Assembly (NCBI GenBank): GCA_964059195.1
Contig: CAXKWD010000009.1
Location: 86,401,432-86,465,431, forward strand
Origin: Ectobius pallidus
Taxonomy: Eukaryota; Arthropoda; Insecta; Blattodea; Ectobiidae
DNA: 64,000 bases
Direction of reading: 5' to 3'
Part shown: one piece after another, positions 20,600 through 31,490 of the stretch
How the letters are laid out: every line of letters starts with the position of its first letter
Numbering within the stretch: the first letter of the stretch is position 1
The notes under the pieces: model-generated
The model's database searches: none
Seen by the model: only the letters and a program-made list of their open reading frames with translations
Told to the model about the DNA's origin: nothing
Program-made: the position numbers and the translations under genes

Positions 20600-22260
20600 A
20601 AGAGGGTACGAATTCCTGTGAGAGGTGCCATTATGGAACTGAAGGAGGACAGAAATCTTTTCTCAAGAATGTTGATTGGTGCAAAATCAAGACCGGAGTT
20701 TGATCTGCGAAACGCAGTGAGCAATTACTAGCTGTCAGTTCTTCCTCGGTCATTGTTTTCCCCAGATGGGTCTATCTTGCACAGCAACGACAAGAGCAAA
20801 CTATTAGGGATACTTGAGGCTTTATCATCAAAGTTTCCAATTTACACACTACCCACAAGTACAGTGCAGCCTCTAACCGGGCGTTGCAGTGTTACCGGCG
20901 AACTACAAGACCCGGAGAGCACAGTGTCAAGTTTATTAGTGGAGCAAACAACCGGATTTCGTTAGTGTTGCAGTTGTTGATGGAATGACAGAGCTACATG
21001 CACTCGATAAGCCACCAACAATCAAGAACCCTTCAGAACTTGCCGATCATTTCATAAGTAGTATAAACAAAAAATACGGATCATACGATAAACTTCATTT
21101 GGTATTTGACACATACATAAAGGACTCTCTAAAAAGTACCACAAGAGAACTTCGTCAGGGTCATACTGTGCCAATCCATTATCACATTGAAGCAAAAGCT
21201 GGAATACTAACTATGGCAACGAAGAAGCTTCTCTCACACGAGAAAACGAAAGGTCAACTTTCAAGTTCCTTTGAGAGTGTATTCTAGAAAATGCTGCAGC
21301 CACCAACCGCAATGTAGTGGTTGCATGGCAACAAGTTGCACGAGGGACACACATGGATGCCGGTTTCCTTATCAGTAGGCTACTCCCGAAGAAGCTGACT
21401 GAAAAATAATATTGCATGCTATCCATGCGGCAAATGCTGGTGCTACAGAGCTGAAAAACTACTCTTCTGATAATGATGTCTTTATTTTGCCACTAAATAA
21501 ATATCCAATACTACCAAAAGATATACGTGTCGTAACTGGCCACGCTAGTAAAAGGAGAAGTGTTTCCCTGTCACCAATCTACGAGGAACTAGGACGACTG
21601 CGGCCCGACTCACATTTAGGTTTCATGTACTATCAGGAGCAGATATTACTGGTTCCTTCTCTAGAAAAGGGAAAATATCCTTCTGGTACGCCTTCCTAGC
21701 TGCTGACGATGTTCTCATTGATCTGGCAAATCTGGGAAAGACGGAAACTGTGGATAAGGAAACGTCGGCGGCTGTTGAAAGGTTCATATATCAAGTGTAT
21801 GTTCCCAAAACAGAGATAAAGGAAGTTGGTGAACTGAGGTGGTGGTTTTTTACCCGGAAGCATCTGGGACCGAGTTCATTCCTCCCACACAAATATCACT
21901 TGAACCAGCTATACTTCGGGCACATCTGCAAGCAATGGAATGGAATAGATGTAATTTGCCCCACCAGCAGATTTTGGTTGGACTCAAGAGAACAATCGAT
22001 GGGCCCCAATCATGTGCACCAACCCACCTGCTCCTTCTGATGTGCTCGAACTAATCAAAGGTGCATGTGTTAAGTCGAGATGTAATCGCTGCAAATGTGT
22101 TTGGATAAAATTGCCCTGTTCTGAAATGTGTGCATGTGAGGGCGATCCAGAGAAGTGTGAAAAAGGTTCGGACAAGTATGATGATGATGATAGTGACTCG
22201 AACGAGACCCCCAGAGTAGCATCAAGTGATTCGGGCATTATTGGACTTAATAGAAACTGA
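20600..22260 (+). pseudogene. Broken transposon gene: PIN/XPG-like nuclease motifs plus C-terminal Cys-rich domain
   Basis: About 550 codons spread over three frames with in-frame stops. In order: MELKEDRNLFSRMLIGAKSR (from 20633) and a stop at the TAG after SNY; LFSPDGSILHSNDKSKLLG; a frame change; VAVVDGMTELHAL (VVDGM at 20973-20987); HLVFDTYIKDSLKSTTREL (VFD at 21102-21110); TPEEAD at 21385-21399 followed by TGA; IHAANAGATEL; SSDNDVFIL near 21464-21490; a segment with VEKFIYQVY-like and LRWWFFTRK words; IPPTQISLEPAILRAHLQAM; and a Cys-rich tail with C-x4-C-x2-CKC, then SEMCACEGDPEKC, and an acidic DDDDSDSNET end. The VVDGM, VFD, EAD and SSDNDV set resembles the acidic residues of PIN/XPG-fold nucleases. 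The order matches uncharacterised proteins I recall from many invertebrate genomes. The C-terminus runs into the right TIR. Not functional as it stands. Confidence 0.75.
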
Positions 22261-22810
22261 AAATCTGGGTGTGTTCCCTTCTTCAGGAAAGAGCATATTG
22301 AAATTTGGAGATTGCTGTTTGTTTTACAAAAACTATCACAGAATTAAAACTATTGACATTGGAAACTTCTGGTAAACGGGAATAGAATCATTATTAAACT
22401 CTTAAAAAAAATTGTTTGCATGTAATTTATGGCACGGCATCATCTTCTATTGAAATTTCAAGAGAACACATTCTACAGGACAATTTTTTTCAATTTTCCA
22501 ACAAAAAGTGTAATTTTTTCGGTAGAATATGCCGTCTTAGCTCCATACGTTTAAGAAACAATAATGTAGAGCATTTTATTGTGATTTCAAAACCGTTTTT
22601 CGCAAGTCTCTATCTCAAATAGTTTTCACTTTATGGCCATTTCTGTGAAACGCGATGTCCGCCATTTTGATGACGTCATCACGCGACTCAGACGCGACCC
22701 CCAGAGTAGCATCAAGTGGTTCGGGTATCCTCAGACTTCATAGAAACTGAAAATATAGGTGTGTTGCTTTCTTCACGAAGGAGCCCACGGGATGACATAA
22801 GGTACCCTAC
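22205..22810 (-). repeat. Right long terminal inverted repeat
   Basis: Reverse complement of 19655-20270, with the CRE-like TGATGACGTCATCA near 22668. The last 18 codons of the broken gene are read from its inner edge, so coding sequence and TIR overlap. Confidence 0.93.
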
Positions 22811-22812
22811 TA

Positions 22813-23205
22813 GTAGCCTAACATATTTTTCAAATTATCTTCGCAGGCTCCGCGTTGCCGGTTGAAACCTCTTGCACTACACAACTGAAAGTGCTTAAAA
22901 ATATGTTGTTTGGTGCCTTGATCAACATAACACAGGAAGCTGTTCTAAACTTTGATATTATTTTTCTTTGTCTAGGTCCATCGGTGTTATTGCAACATAT
23001 TCAGGTCATTTTATTGTCTTAATCGTTATTTAAGAAACAGTATTTTTAAAACTTCATTCTAATTAAAAACTCACTAAAATCTTAAAACATATTTGAAACA
23101 CTAGAACAATCCACTGCTTTTTTATCTTTCTGTGTTCTGACTTCAGGCTAATTAAAATCTCACTAAAACCTTTAAAGGTATTTTAAAACACTAGAACGGA
23201 ATGGA
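22813..23205. other. No gene seen
   Basis: AT-rich with a short local duplication: CTAATTAAAA.CTCACTAAAA and ACACTAGAAC occur twice between 23040 and 23205, about 70-100 bp apart. Confidence 0.5.
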
Positions 23206-23320
23206 AAATCGAAGTTCACGAATTCGAATCCCGCTATAAGAGGGAATTTTTTTCGTAAAATATTCTCAACCGACCTATCCTTGCCTAAATATAGGCCTAC
23301 TCTACTTTAAAATTACTTGT
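23206..23320 (+). mobile_element. SINE-E copy (tRNA-like)
   Basis: B-box-like GAATTCGAATCCCGC, then GGAATTTTTTTCGTAAAATATTCTC and a CCTATCCTTGCC word. The same order occurs at 50750-50880. The head is degraded. Confidence 0.55.
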
Positions 23321-24005
23321 TGTGTATAGCTATTTAGGTCTGTAACAACCTCAGCATGCCGGAATTTTACCCCGCAGGAGTGTTTTTTTATATTTAGATT
23401 TAAAAAGAATCGTCTTTAATAATTGAGTTCTAGCTTTATATGGCCAAGACGAGTGCTTTAATTTTTGTACGCTGGCCTCATACAATGGTACAAAAATCAA
23501 TTTTGTTTCTTAGAAACAGAGTGTATAAATTAAGGTTTAACAGATCTTATTAACCGTAGGAGGGTTATTTTGATGAGCTTTACCAGTGATTACAAAGCGA
23601 GTGTTTCGGAGAACCATTAATTTAAGACCTGTCAATTTTGCTCAGGATTAAAATTGCGTTCTGTCTTTGTAAAACGAGATGGTTCTGTTTTAATCTCTGG
23701 AACACGAACGGGATGACGACGAAATGATTTGCATGAATTCCCTCCAGGTGAAACACCGGGGCTGGTTTGTAATTAACTGTCGCTTAGCCGAAGCTCTGTA
23801 AACGCGACGATGGAAATTAACAGATATGGAGGGAACAATCTCCCTAGAGACTCCAAGTATCTGTTAAATGACCTCTTTACGAATCATCAAACTATAATGA
23901 AAACCGTCAGCATTTATTGCATATGAGATTATTGTACTGTAAATATTAGCAACAGCCTGTTCTTTACACGGGTATTTTAGTTCAAGAAGCTAAGAAAGAA
24001 CTTCT
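23321..24005. other. No gene seen; complex non-repetitive block at 23690-23930
   Basis: 23690-23930 has balanced composition and none of the repeat signatures around it. It contains an octamer-like ATTTGCATGAATT, TAATTAAC and CAGGTG. It is a candidate unique regulatory or conserved non-coding block, with no proof. Confidence 0.35.
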
Positions 24006-24565
24006 TTTCCGTAGTTTTACCTCTCCCTAAAAGGGACTTTTAAGTGATCTATGCTGCCTGGACCTTAAAGAGCCGCGACCTGTCGGGAGAGAGATTACCT
24101 ATTGGATCACATATATACTTTTTTGACCAGAGAAGGACATGGAGGGCCTCCGCGAAGGAGTGATCAGCCCAATGTCGAGGCCACCTCCGAGGCAACACGA
24201 ACATATAGGACGAGACACACCATTCACACACACACATTCACTCTGAACAAGGCGTGGATGGGATGAAGATGATAATGACGGCCAGATGATTTCCGGGAAC
24301 CACAAGGGCCTAATGTTACACGACATAGGGGAGATTGCCCCGGTACCGGTCAGGCCTCGTTACCGGTCAGCAAGTAGTTACACATTAAGACGCTAGACAA
24401 ACACGGACTCTATGCTAGGAATAATGTTCTTTTGTTCCTGCCTACCACTTCATAACTGTTTTCTGCTATCTAGCGTCTTAATGTGTAAATACTTGTTGAC
24501 CGGTAACGAGGCCTGACCGGTACCGGGGCTATCTCCCCTACGCCTCTTAGGTGAGGAATAAGAAA
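24006..24565 (-). mobile_element. SINE-A copy interrupted by a TA MITE
   Basis: Same body as 14976-15436: GCCGCGACCTGTCGGGAGAG, TTTTTTGACCAGA.AAGGACAT, GAACATATAGGACGA, GATGATAATGACGGCCAGAT. The element continues after the MITE (24328-24538) with CGCCTCTTAGGTGAGGA, the counterpart of the CTCACAGGTGAGG region at 15316. The tRNA-like head is missing. The minus-strand frames here are SINE sequence and not genes. Confidence 0.85.
24328..24538. mobile_element. TA-flanked hairpin MITE, arms about 72 bp
   Basis: 211 bp with near-perfect arms: GGGGAGATTGCCCCGGTACC and GAGGCCTGACCGGTAACGAG-type words mirrored on the right. TA lies outside each end (24326-24327, 24539-24540). It sits inside SINE-A, so it moved after that SINE inserted. 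TA target fits Tc1/mariner-group MITEs. Confidence 0.88.
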
Positions 24566-24924
24566 AATCTTCATTTAAAATTAGAACAGAGTGCGTGTTG
24601 ATCTGGGTGGGGGTCAGATACTTTCGGGCACTGCTCGGAACAAATATGTCTTACAGTTGCATTATATCAGGTGTCTATATCAAAATGCCCGAACTTTAGG
24701 GCCTTTTTTTAATAATAGGAACTGCATTTTCTTTCAGGTCCGACTTTTCCATTGCGTACAACAGGAGTTTATTTTCCCGTCTAAATGTTTTTAGAGCCAA
24801 CATTTGGCGCTTTTGGCGCTGCTGTCAGTCCGCGCGAAAATTCATGGAGTCAGTTCATGTCACATCCCAAATATAGTAACCAAAACATAAAATTTAGTTT
24901 TCATACAATTTTTAGTATTCTAGC
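24566..24924. other. No gene seen
   Basis: No recognisable element ends or coding signature; a 67-residue plus frame at 24591-24794 has no family motif. Confidence 0.45.
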
Positions 24925-25070
24925 ATAACTAATCACAAATACAAACATACGGCTTTGTTTCTGAAAACAGTACTTGCGGATTCGAAGGACCTTAAACGTG
25001 TATTAATGGTGAGAACTTGACATCGAATTTCATGTTTTCTCCACCTATGATACAGGTAGGGAAAGTAAAA
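24925..25070 (-). repeat. Family F1, partial copy
   Basis: Shares CTGAAAACAG, GGATTCGAAGGACCT-like, CGTGTATT and a terminal TCTCCACCTATGATACAGGTAG block with 3158-3305 and 44870-45000. Confidence 0.6.
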
Positions 25071-25335
25071 ATGTTAAATAAAAGCCTTATATCCCAAGGA
25101 TATTTTAACATGGGCATCAGGAGACTTCAACTTACTAAAATATCTAGGAGACTATTTCAAAATTCGTTATAAGAAACTGGCAACCTCCTTAGATTAAGAT
25201 TAATTAGATTAATGAGGGGTAGTGTAAGCCCTTCGGCTTCTCAACACTGCGACCTTAATAGATCTATTGTGAATAACCTATACCCTATTCTAGCAGTCAC
25301 CACTTTAATTTAAGGCTTTTTAATATAGCCTATAA

Positions 25336-25466
25336 TTTTCCCGGGTGATGTCCAGTCCTGAACCCGGGGACTTTTCGTTACTGAAAACCCCATTACCCGA
25401 CCGGGAATCGAACCCGGACAGCCAGGGTAGAAGGCAAGTATGCTACCTATACACCCAAGGCGGCGG
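25336..25466 (-). mobile_element. SINE-F head (tRNA-like)
   Basis: On the minus strand: TTGGGTGTATAGGTAGCATA (A-box region), then TGTCCGGGTTCGATTCCCGG (B box), then a short GC-rich body with CCCCGGGTTCAGGACTGG. The same head type is seen at 62418-62490. Acceptor ends do not pair, so it is not a tRNA gene. Confidence 0.7.
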
Positions 25467-25564
25467 ACGGTAACCTCCTTTCTGATTACTATTTCAAATC
25501 GCTACAACTTTCTTTCCCCGTTTCAATGCCATGTAATTAAGTAACTTAACAAATTCGAAGACCA

Positions 25565-25860
25565 CCTGCATAGTTTTGTGGTCCGGATATGCACGCCAGA
25601 GTTCGATCCCGCTACATCCTCAGACTTTTTTTATGTATGGAAGTGCACGGGGTGCACTCAGCCTCATGACTCAAACTGAGGAGGTACTTGAATAAGAAGC
25701 ATCTGCTCACATAAACCATCATCAACGGCCGTGAGCATCATGCTGACACATGCCCCCGACCCTGCCATCTGCCTACGGTAGATGACGAAGTGGTCGAATG
25801 GTAGGGTTAATCCCTTCAGGGATGCAGAGTCCGTTGCAGTGTCATGGAGTTTATTTTAGT
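25565..25860 (+). mobile_element. SINE-C, full-length-like
   Basis: Head with TAGTTTTGTGGTCCGGATAT and B box CCAGAGTTCGATCCCGC. Middle with CGGCCGTGAGCATCATGCTGA, parallel to CGACCGTGGGTATCGGCATG at 15730. 3' part GATGACGAAGTGGTCGAATG and CCCTTCAGGGATGCAG, with a TTTATTTTAGTTTAAT tail. Confidence 0.8.
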
Positions 25861-26672
25861 TTAATAATTCAATAGTTTATTAAAGTAATCGCGCATTAGC
25901 AGTAGGATACCAGCACGTTCGTCCAGAGTGATTCTAGGATGCCTTCATTCTTTTAGGCTCCTGGATGATGAGTTAGCGCTTTTAATTTCTAAATGCTTCC
26001 CTCTTTTTTTTTTAACAGTTATCGATTTTTTAATGTAAATCTTTATTGGAATTTCCCCCTACATAACTTTCTGGTAAAGTTTGAAACTCGCCTCTGAGAG
26101 GGAGACAGTCGAACCGAACACAATGACGTCTGGACGTAAATTCTGGAATTCAATAAAGTCTTAAAGTAATATTAAAAGGTAAAAAAGATCGCTACGTACA
26201 TCGCTATTTCCAGACTCTTTTTCATTAGTATTGCTGCTTCTAGCTCTGATGGAATATAGTTTGCTTATATTACGAATTAGATATGTCAATGAAGCAGTAG
26301 CCTGAGTAAATTTTTTAGATTGAATATAAAACTAACAAAATATGCATTTATTATTTATATGACCAATATAAGTATTTTTATTTTAGATTTTATACATCCG
26401 ACTGTGTATCAAAACTGGACTTCGACCTTTAAGGATAATATTGTAATTTATTTTACTTTACAAAATGTTTATCAAAACACGACAATGCATAAAGTCGTCA
26501 ACTCGCAGTGGAAAATCTTTCGATTTATTCCTCATTGATACATATTAAGTTCTCTCTCAGGTTAAGGGATTCTGATAACACAAATAATATGACTTACATA
26601 AATTCAATTATATTAATAACGATTTAAAAAACTAAAAATTCTACCTTACTTCAATTTAAAAATAAATAAAAC
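25861..26672. other. No gene seen
   Basis: AT-rich; the frame at 26320-26538 (+) has no motif. Confidence 0.45.
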
Positions 26673-26890
26673 GAAGTAAAGACACAGTTAAAATTGAAAT
26701 GATAAAATTCAACTAGCAAATTCGACAAATTTACAGTTTTCAATAATAACTAATCAAAAGTTAGATGGTTTAATATAAATTACGCACGTGTGTTGCAAAA
26801 AAGGCAAAAGACGCATGTAGCTTATGTTGCCGGCACTGGGTGCAGAGAATTCGAATTTCACCATGTTAGTAAGAACGGAAAATTAAGAGA
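26673..26890 (+). repeat. Diverged interspersed repeat, paired with 1853-2100
   Basis: Ordered match to 1853-2100, ending in CCGGCACTGGGTGCAGAGAA then TTCGAATTTC, a B-box-like word. Possibly an old SINE. Confidence 0.55.
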
Positions 26891-28161
26891 AAAAAACACT
26901 CTCTTCGAAAAAAATTGCTATGGAAACCAGAATTCCATAATTTGCTATTCTCGTAGCCCCTCCTTAAAAATCCCAACATGTTTTAATAATATATCTTGAA
27001 GTTTTAACATAAATCGAGGAAAGTAGCCATATTACGGCTTGGTGATGTACGTTAGCACGAAACAGAATTTTCGTATCGGAGTTCTTGGCATATTTCAGGA
27101 AACAGATAGATTCTAGAGTAGCTTCGTGTTATTCTGTCACGAACAGATCCCTGGGTGGTATGTCAAAGTCAGTATAGTAAATAGGGAATCTGTCAGAGAA
27201 AGACCTTGATTAAAATAGAGTAAAGAAAGTTATGTAGCAATATGTGGGGATGATGTTCATTCATTGTATGAGCTGCTGGAGACGTCACTTCCTCTAGTGG
27301 TGGTACAAATACGGAAACCAGGAAGCAAAATCATGCAAGGCATCAATCATAAGCTAAGGGGTGCACAATTCAACTCGCCAGATAACAAATGAATCATTGC
27401 GATAGCGTAGAACGAGTTTATCATGAAAATATTTGGTTCATGGAAACGTAATCAGCTTCATGTGATGTATCACACACCTGCTTTCTAAGAAAAAATTAAA
27501 TGTGACCAGTTAATTCACAAGCCTGCTAAATATCTTGTAAACAAATTTTAACATAAAAATGCTTTTTAGGTTGTACCACTTCATAATCAAGTGACAAAAG
27601 AGACAAAGGGTTTATATACCAACACATGTAACATCTATATATATATATATTATTGTATATATATTATATATAGACCTATTTGTATGCACATGTATGTACT
27701 ATCGAGTGCATGGAGTTTCTTTGAGCGTTTTTTCTTTATTTAAAGTTGGCAATGAATCTCCTTACTATCTATGTCCCACACCAGCCCTGAGTGAGCTAAT
27801 CTCTTAAATTGAAACAAATTTTGACTAGAGGCATTAGCCTATGAACAACGCTCAGGCCTAGGTGAGCGGTGAAAGAAGGTGGAGTATGACATTATTTCAA
27901 TTGAGTGGCTAGAAGACGTACATCACAACGAATCTCCGGACCAGCCCCTGGATCAGATCGACTCTAATTGGATTAATGCCAAAAGTCTGGCATTCAAACA
28001 TTAACCTATGAACACAGGATTAGCCTCTGCTGCGTAACTTCCAACTTGAAAAAGGATAGGTGCATGAGTGAAGAGTGGGCCTGGGAAAGTCTCTTATGTA
28101 TTTCCTTAAAAACATAAACCACTGCGTATTTTATCGGAAAAATTCCGTACACCCCATTGTT
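26891..28161. other. No gene seen
   Basis: No recognisable coding or element structure. An (AT)-rich tract lies at 27640-27672. Confidence 0.45.
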
Positions 28162-28172
28162 CAATGTAATAT

Positions 28173-28472
28173 TAAAAATTTTCCCTATACAGGCCATGGA
28201 GGGCCAGAGGGTTCCAGGAGGTTGAGGCTCCCAGATCTGAGACATTCAGCATGTGAAGGTGGTTAGGTTGTCAGCCTTAACGTGCCGGCCGCCTTTACCC
28301 CCAGGGTTGCGTCTGGTACTCATTTCTGTTAGAGGCTGAGTCGACCCCAGGGCCATGTGCCACCAGAAGGATTAGGCCAGTTGAAAAACTCCAACGACCT
28401 CATCGGGAATCGAACCCGCGACCTTCCGGTTTGTAGTACAGCACCTCAACTACTAAGGTATATGGAGTACCC
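28173..28472 (-). mobile_element. SINE-B, full length, 11-bp TSD
   Basis: Flanked by exact CAATGTAATAT (28162-28172 and 28473-28483). Read on the minus strand, the head has A-box-like TTAGTAGTTGAGGTGCTGTA and the B box GGTCGCGGGTTCGATTCCCG. The body continues with CAACTGGCCTAATCC-like and GCCGGCACGTTAAGG-like blocks and ends in a T/A-rich 3' tail near 28173. Second copy: 40301-40582. Confidence 0.9.
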
Positions 28473-28521
28473 CAATGTAATATCAGGCCTATTGTATACA
28501 GGCCTATTATATAGTTATATA

Positions 28522-29672
28522 GGGACCGGATTTTTAGGTTTTTAAAAACACTGTTTTAGGTTTTCTATTAGGTGAAATAGTTTTTTTTAGGTTTTTTATC
28601 CAAAATATCGTTTTCGGGTAGAATAATTGGTTTAATGAATTTGAATGTGCTACGTAGGATTGAATACATAATACTTGTGAAGTTTAACTTAACAAAATTG
28701 ACTTAAATTTGTGTAAACTTGCTTTAAGACAATACTGTATTATACAATTGAAGAAAGAAAGCATAAACAATCAAAAGAAGCAGTGAAAATAAGATTGACT
28801 CACATTTCCTGGTTACAGTATATCACTTTATCTTTCAAGATTCTCAACTATGAAGTTCTTCCTGTTATCTCTTAGTTAATAGTTAATACTGTATCTAGAC
28901 ATTACCCTTCTCAGGATTCGAATCCGATGCTTCTAATTTAGTGAGTAAAATACTTTATAGTGGGATGTGGATAACGTGAAACTGATTATTTTCCTTTTTT
29001 CGGTTGTTACGCATGCTAACCGCACAACAGATTAACTAGGGACGAAAACTTCCCCTTTTCTAGAAAGGTAAATAATACGTGTTTTGGCAGGCTTGACAAA
29101 ATACGATATTACTTTGCCATCTGTAGTGAAATTCACAGATCGTCGCCAATCCACTGCCGTAATAAATTCGATTTCATTTGTTTCGGCATAATTAACACGT
29201 CTTCTTAAAACTCACAGTATGAATAACAGGAAAGTACTAAAGGCAAACAAAAAACAAGCGCTTTAAAACACATAAATCTATATGCTTGATTATACACGGC
29301 AACAATGGTTGTTCGTACGAATATTTTAAAAGGAATACGCCGGTACTCTTTTCCTCTCTTCATACTGTCCAAACTAGACGACAATGGGTTGAATGAAACG
29401 CTGGTGGTATTAATTTCTACCCGACAAAAATTATTCTCTTCCCACAAAATATCGATTTCTCAACTGACAAACAAAAACGGAGCCTAAATTAGTTATTTTA
29501 GGTTTTATATCCCGTTTAGGTATATTTAGGTTTTTATACCCCATTTAGGTATTTTTAGGTGCCACAGAATTAATGTGGGTGAATCCTATGGACATGATTC
29601 GAAAAAGTGTATGAGCGCTTTTTGTTTTGGAAGTAAGGAAAAAAATAGGTAAAAACCTAAGAATCCGGTCCC
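28522..29672. mobile_element. hAT-like non-autonomous element, 1.15 kb
   Basis: TIRs GGGACCGGATTTTTAGG and, inward from the right, GGGACCGGATTCTTAGG. They are directly flanked by the 10-bp repeat TAGTTATATA on both sides (28512-28521, 29673-29682), from which an 8-bp TSD is drawn ambiguously. Near each end are repeated TTTAGGTTTTT/TTTAGGTATTT words. No transposase frame; the frames at 29205-29447 and 29305-29487 lack motifs. It sits 38 bp from SINE-B. Confidence 0.8.
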
Positions 29673-29682
29673 TAGTTATATA

Positions 29683-30419
29683 TTATCTTGTTATTAATTC
29701 AAGTCTAGTGTATTTCTAATATTGTATGTTTTTGTAACTTGGTTGAGTGAAAGAGAAAGCCTTTTGCCAGGTAAATTAAAACATTTACAAGGCCATTTGC
29801 AATATAATATAATATAATATTACATACATGTATTTAATTCCAATGGTCCAATACCATGGCTTAGGCACCTGAACACAAATGTAACAAATGTTGAACAAAC
29901 GTAATATGAAGTGATTTCTGAAGCACGCAAGGAATGGGGCATTCTCCTGGCAATAGAATTATGTGAGCTATTTTTAATATGTTGTGTATTTGAAGGGAAC
30001 ACGCCAAGCATATTACAGCATGTCGACAAAACATATTTCCTTATTCAGTAAATGTATTTCGTATACCGTAAATCAAACCTGACTGAGCAGATAAAATAAC
30101 TCGCACGCGAAATCGCTTTCCTTCAAATTTATGGAAATGGGAATATAATACAGTAATAAAGGAAACATAATGTAATTGATTTCCTAGTGGCGCTATTTCA
30201 CTGCCTGATTAAAGAGCATTAAGTATTTGATTCAATAGCTCCTTCACTCACTATTTTTTATTAAATACCTACATTATGCGTCCTTAGTTGATATTTGATG
30301 CTTTGTTATTGTTTTCTAGTTACTACTGTGTACTGCAACTTTCGCCTATAACCCTGGCATACCGGCAATTTGTTCCGTTGTTTTACGCGCTGGTAAATCT
30401 TTTTTCACTAACCACAATC
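29683..30419. other. No gene seen
   Basis: AT-rich, no recognisable element. Confidence 0.45.
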
Positions 30420-30565
30420 TGTTTTTTCATTTTTCCTTTTTCTTTGTATTTGTATTTTTATTTTTTCATTTTTCTTTGTTTTCCTTATTACACGCAAACA
30501 CCCATGCGGGACCTGAACCCACAGCCTCCTTACCCACGGCTCCAAGGCCCGTTTTCTTGTCCCAT
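30420..30565 (-). mobile_element. SINE-G copy (tRNA-like)
   Basis: On the minus strand: GGAGCCGTGGGTAAGGAGG, then TGTGGGTTCAGGTCCCGCAT, then GGGTGTTTGCGTGTAATAAG, then GAAAAC and an A/T-rich body. The same order occurs on the plus strand at 56085-56200. Confidence 0.7.
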
Positions 30566-30660
30566 ATACACATACGAAATATTTAAACTCATATCCTATT
30601 TGCACCAATTGAACATTCATAACACACTCCGTAATAAGGCAGGATATAAATATTTCTAGC

Positions 30661-31171
30661 CTTTTGTAAATAGTATATACTCAAAACTATGAATTGCATT
30701 TTTTAAAATGTTTATTTCATCTTTGTACATCTCCGTTTTGTTAATGCTTATTTCTATGTTTCTTTATGACTCTTCTTTGCAGCTTGTGCTCAGAGAACAA
30801 TTCTAGACATATATTGTAAATATTTGAAAATGTATTATACCTCTAACCCAAATATACCTTCAGGTGAAATAGGGTTTAATCCAATTTTGGATATTCAATA
30901 AATAATATATCTATCTTCCATAATTTATAGCTTTTACAACCTTCTTATAGAAATAACATCCTAAAATAGGTCATATTTTTTAATTAGCTTGACCAAAACA
31001 AGGCATGCATCATATCCGCTTTCACAGTAATCGTCAACTGAAACAAAGGTGCAGCTTGGTGTTGTAAGAAAGCAGGTATATGCCTAATATATTTTGGTGT
31101 TACAGTTCCTGATCTCCTCAGTGGTTCCTCTTTGAACTGCTTTCCATCCAGCTCTTCTTATACAGTGTGTA
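30661..31171. other. No gene seen
   Basis: AT-rich; possibly a decayed LINE 3' region, but no frame long enough to support it. Confidence 0.4.
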
Positions 31172-31316
31172 TTGCCCGTGCATTTAGACGTGAACACTGT
31201 AAACACGATGCGCAGTGGTATCAGTCTCACGTGATCCATACTAGCAACACACTCCCCTTCCGTCCCGCCCTATCTCTGCGGCGCATGCAAGTGTTCACGT
31301 CTAAATGCACAGGCTA
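31172..31316. mobile_element. TA-flanked hairpin MITE, 145 bp
   Basis: Arms of about 45 bp share GTGCATTTAGACGTGAACAC; the right arm is its complement. TA lies outside each end (31170-31171, 31317-31318). Non-coding. Confidence 0.75.
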
Positions 31317-31384
31317 TAAATTGGAGCACGTGACCAGTTATTGATCATTATTTTCTTCACACATGGGACTGTCACAGTTAGGCT

Positions 31385-31490
31385 ACACGCACATACGTAA
31401 CTGTCACAGACGTGGGCAGTAATTGAACCCGCGAACTTGAGAACCGAAAGCCAATGTCTAATCAACTGTTTCACCCAGGTCGGCTGTTCT
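31385..31490 (-). mobile_element. tRNA-like SINE head
   Basis: On the minus strand: ACCTGGGTGAAACAGTTGAT (A-box region) and GTTCGCGGGTTCAATTACTG (B box). Followed by a GTATGTGCGTGTAGCC word similar to SINE-G. No cloverleaf acceptor pairing. Confidence 0.6.

Larger units (their letters stand above)
19655..22810 (+). mobile_element. 3.16-kb DNA transposon with about 610-bp TIRs (nuclease/Cys-rich type)
   Basis: Bounded by inverted arms 19655-20270 and 22205-22810; outermost bases are GTAGGGTACCTTATGT and its complement. TA lies outside both ends (19653-19654, 22811-22812), although the palindromic context makes the exact duplication ambiguous. The left arm has about 10 extra bases near 19671. 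Each arm carries sub-repeats (see 19697-19860). Between the arms is one broken plus-strand gene (20600-22260). Very long TIRs plus a protein with XPG/PIN-like acidic motifs recall the Academ superfamily, whose members encode an XPG-like nuclease. That assignment is an inference from memory of the family and needs a search. Confidence 0.85.
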
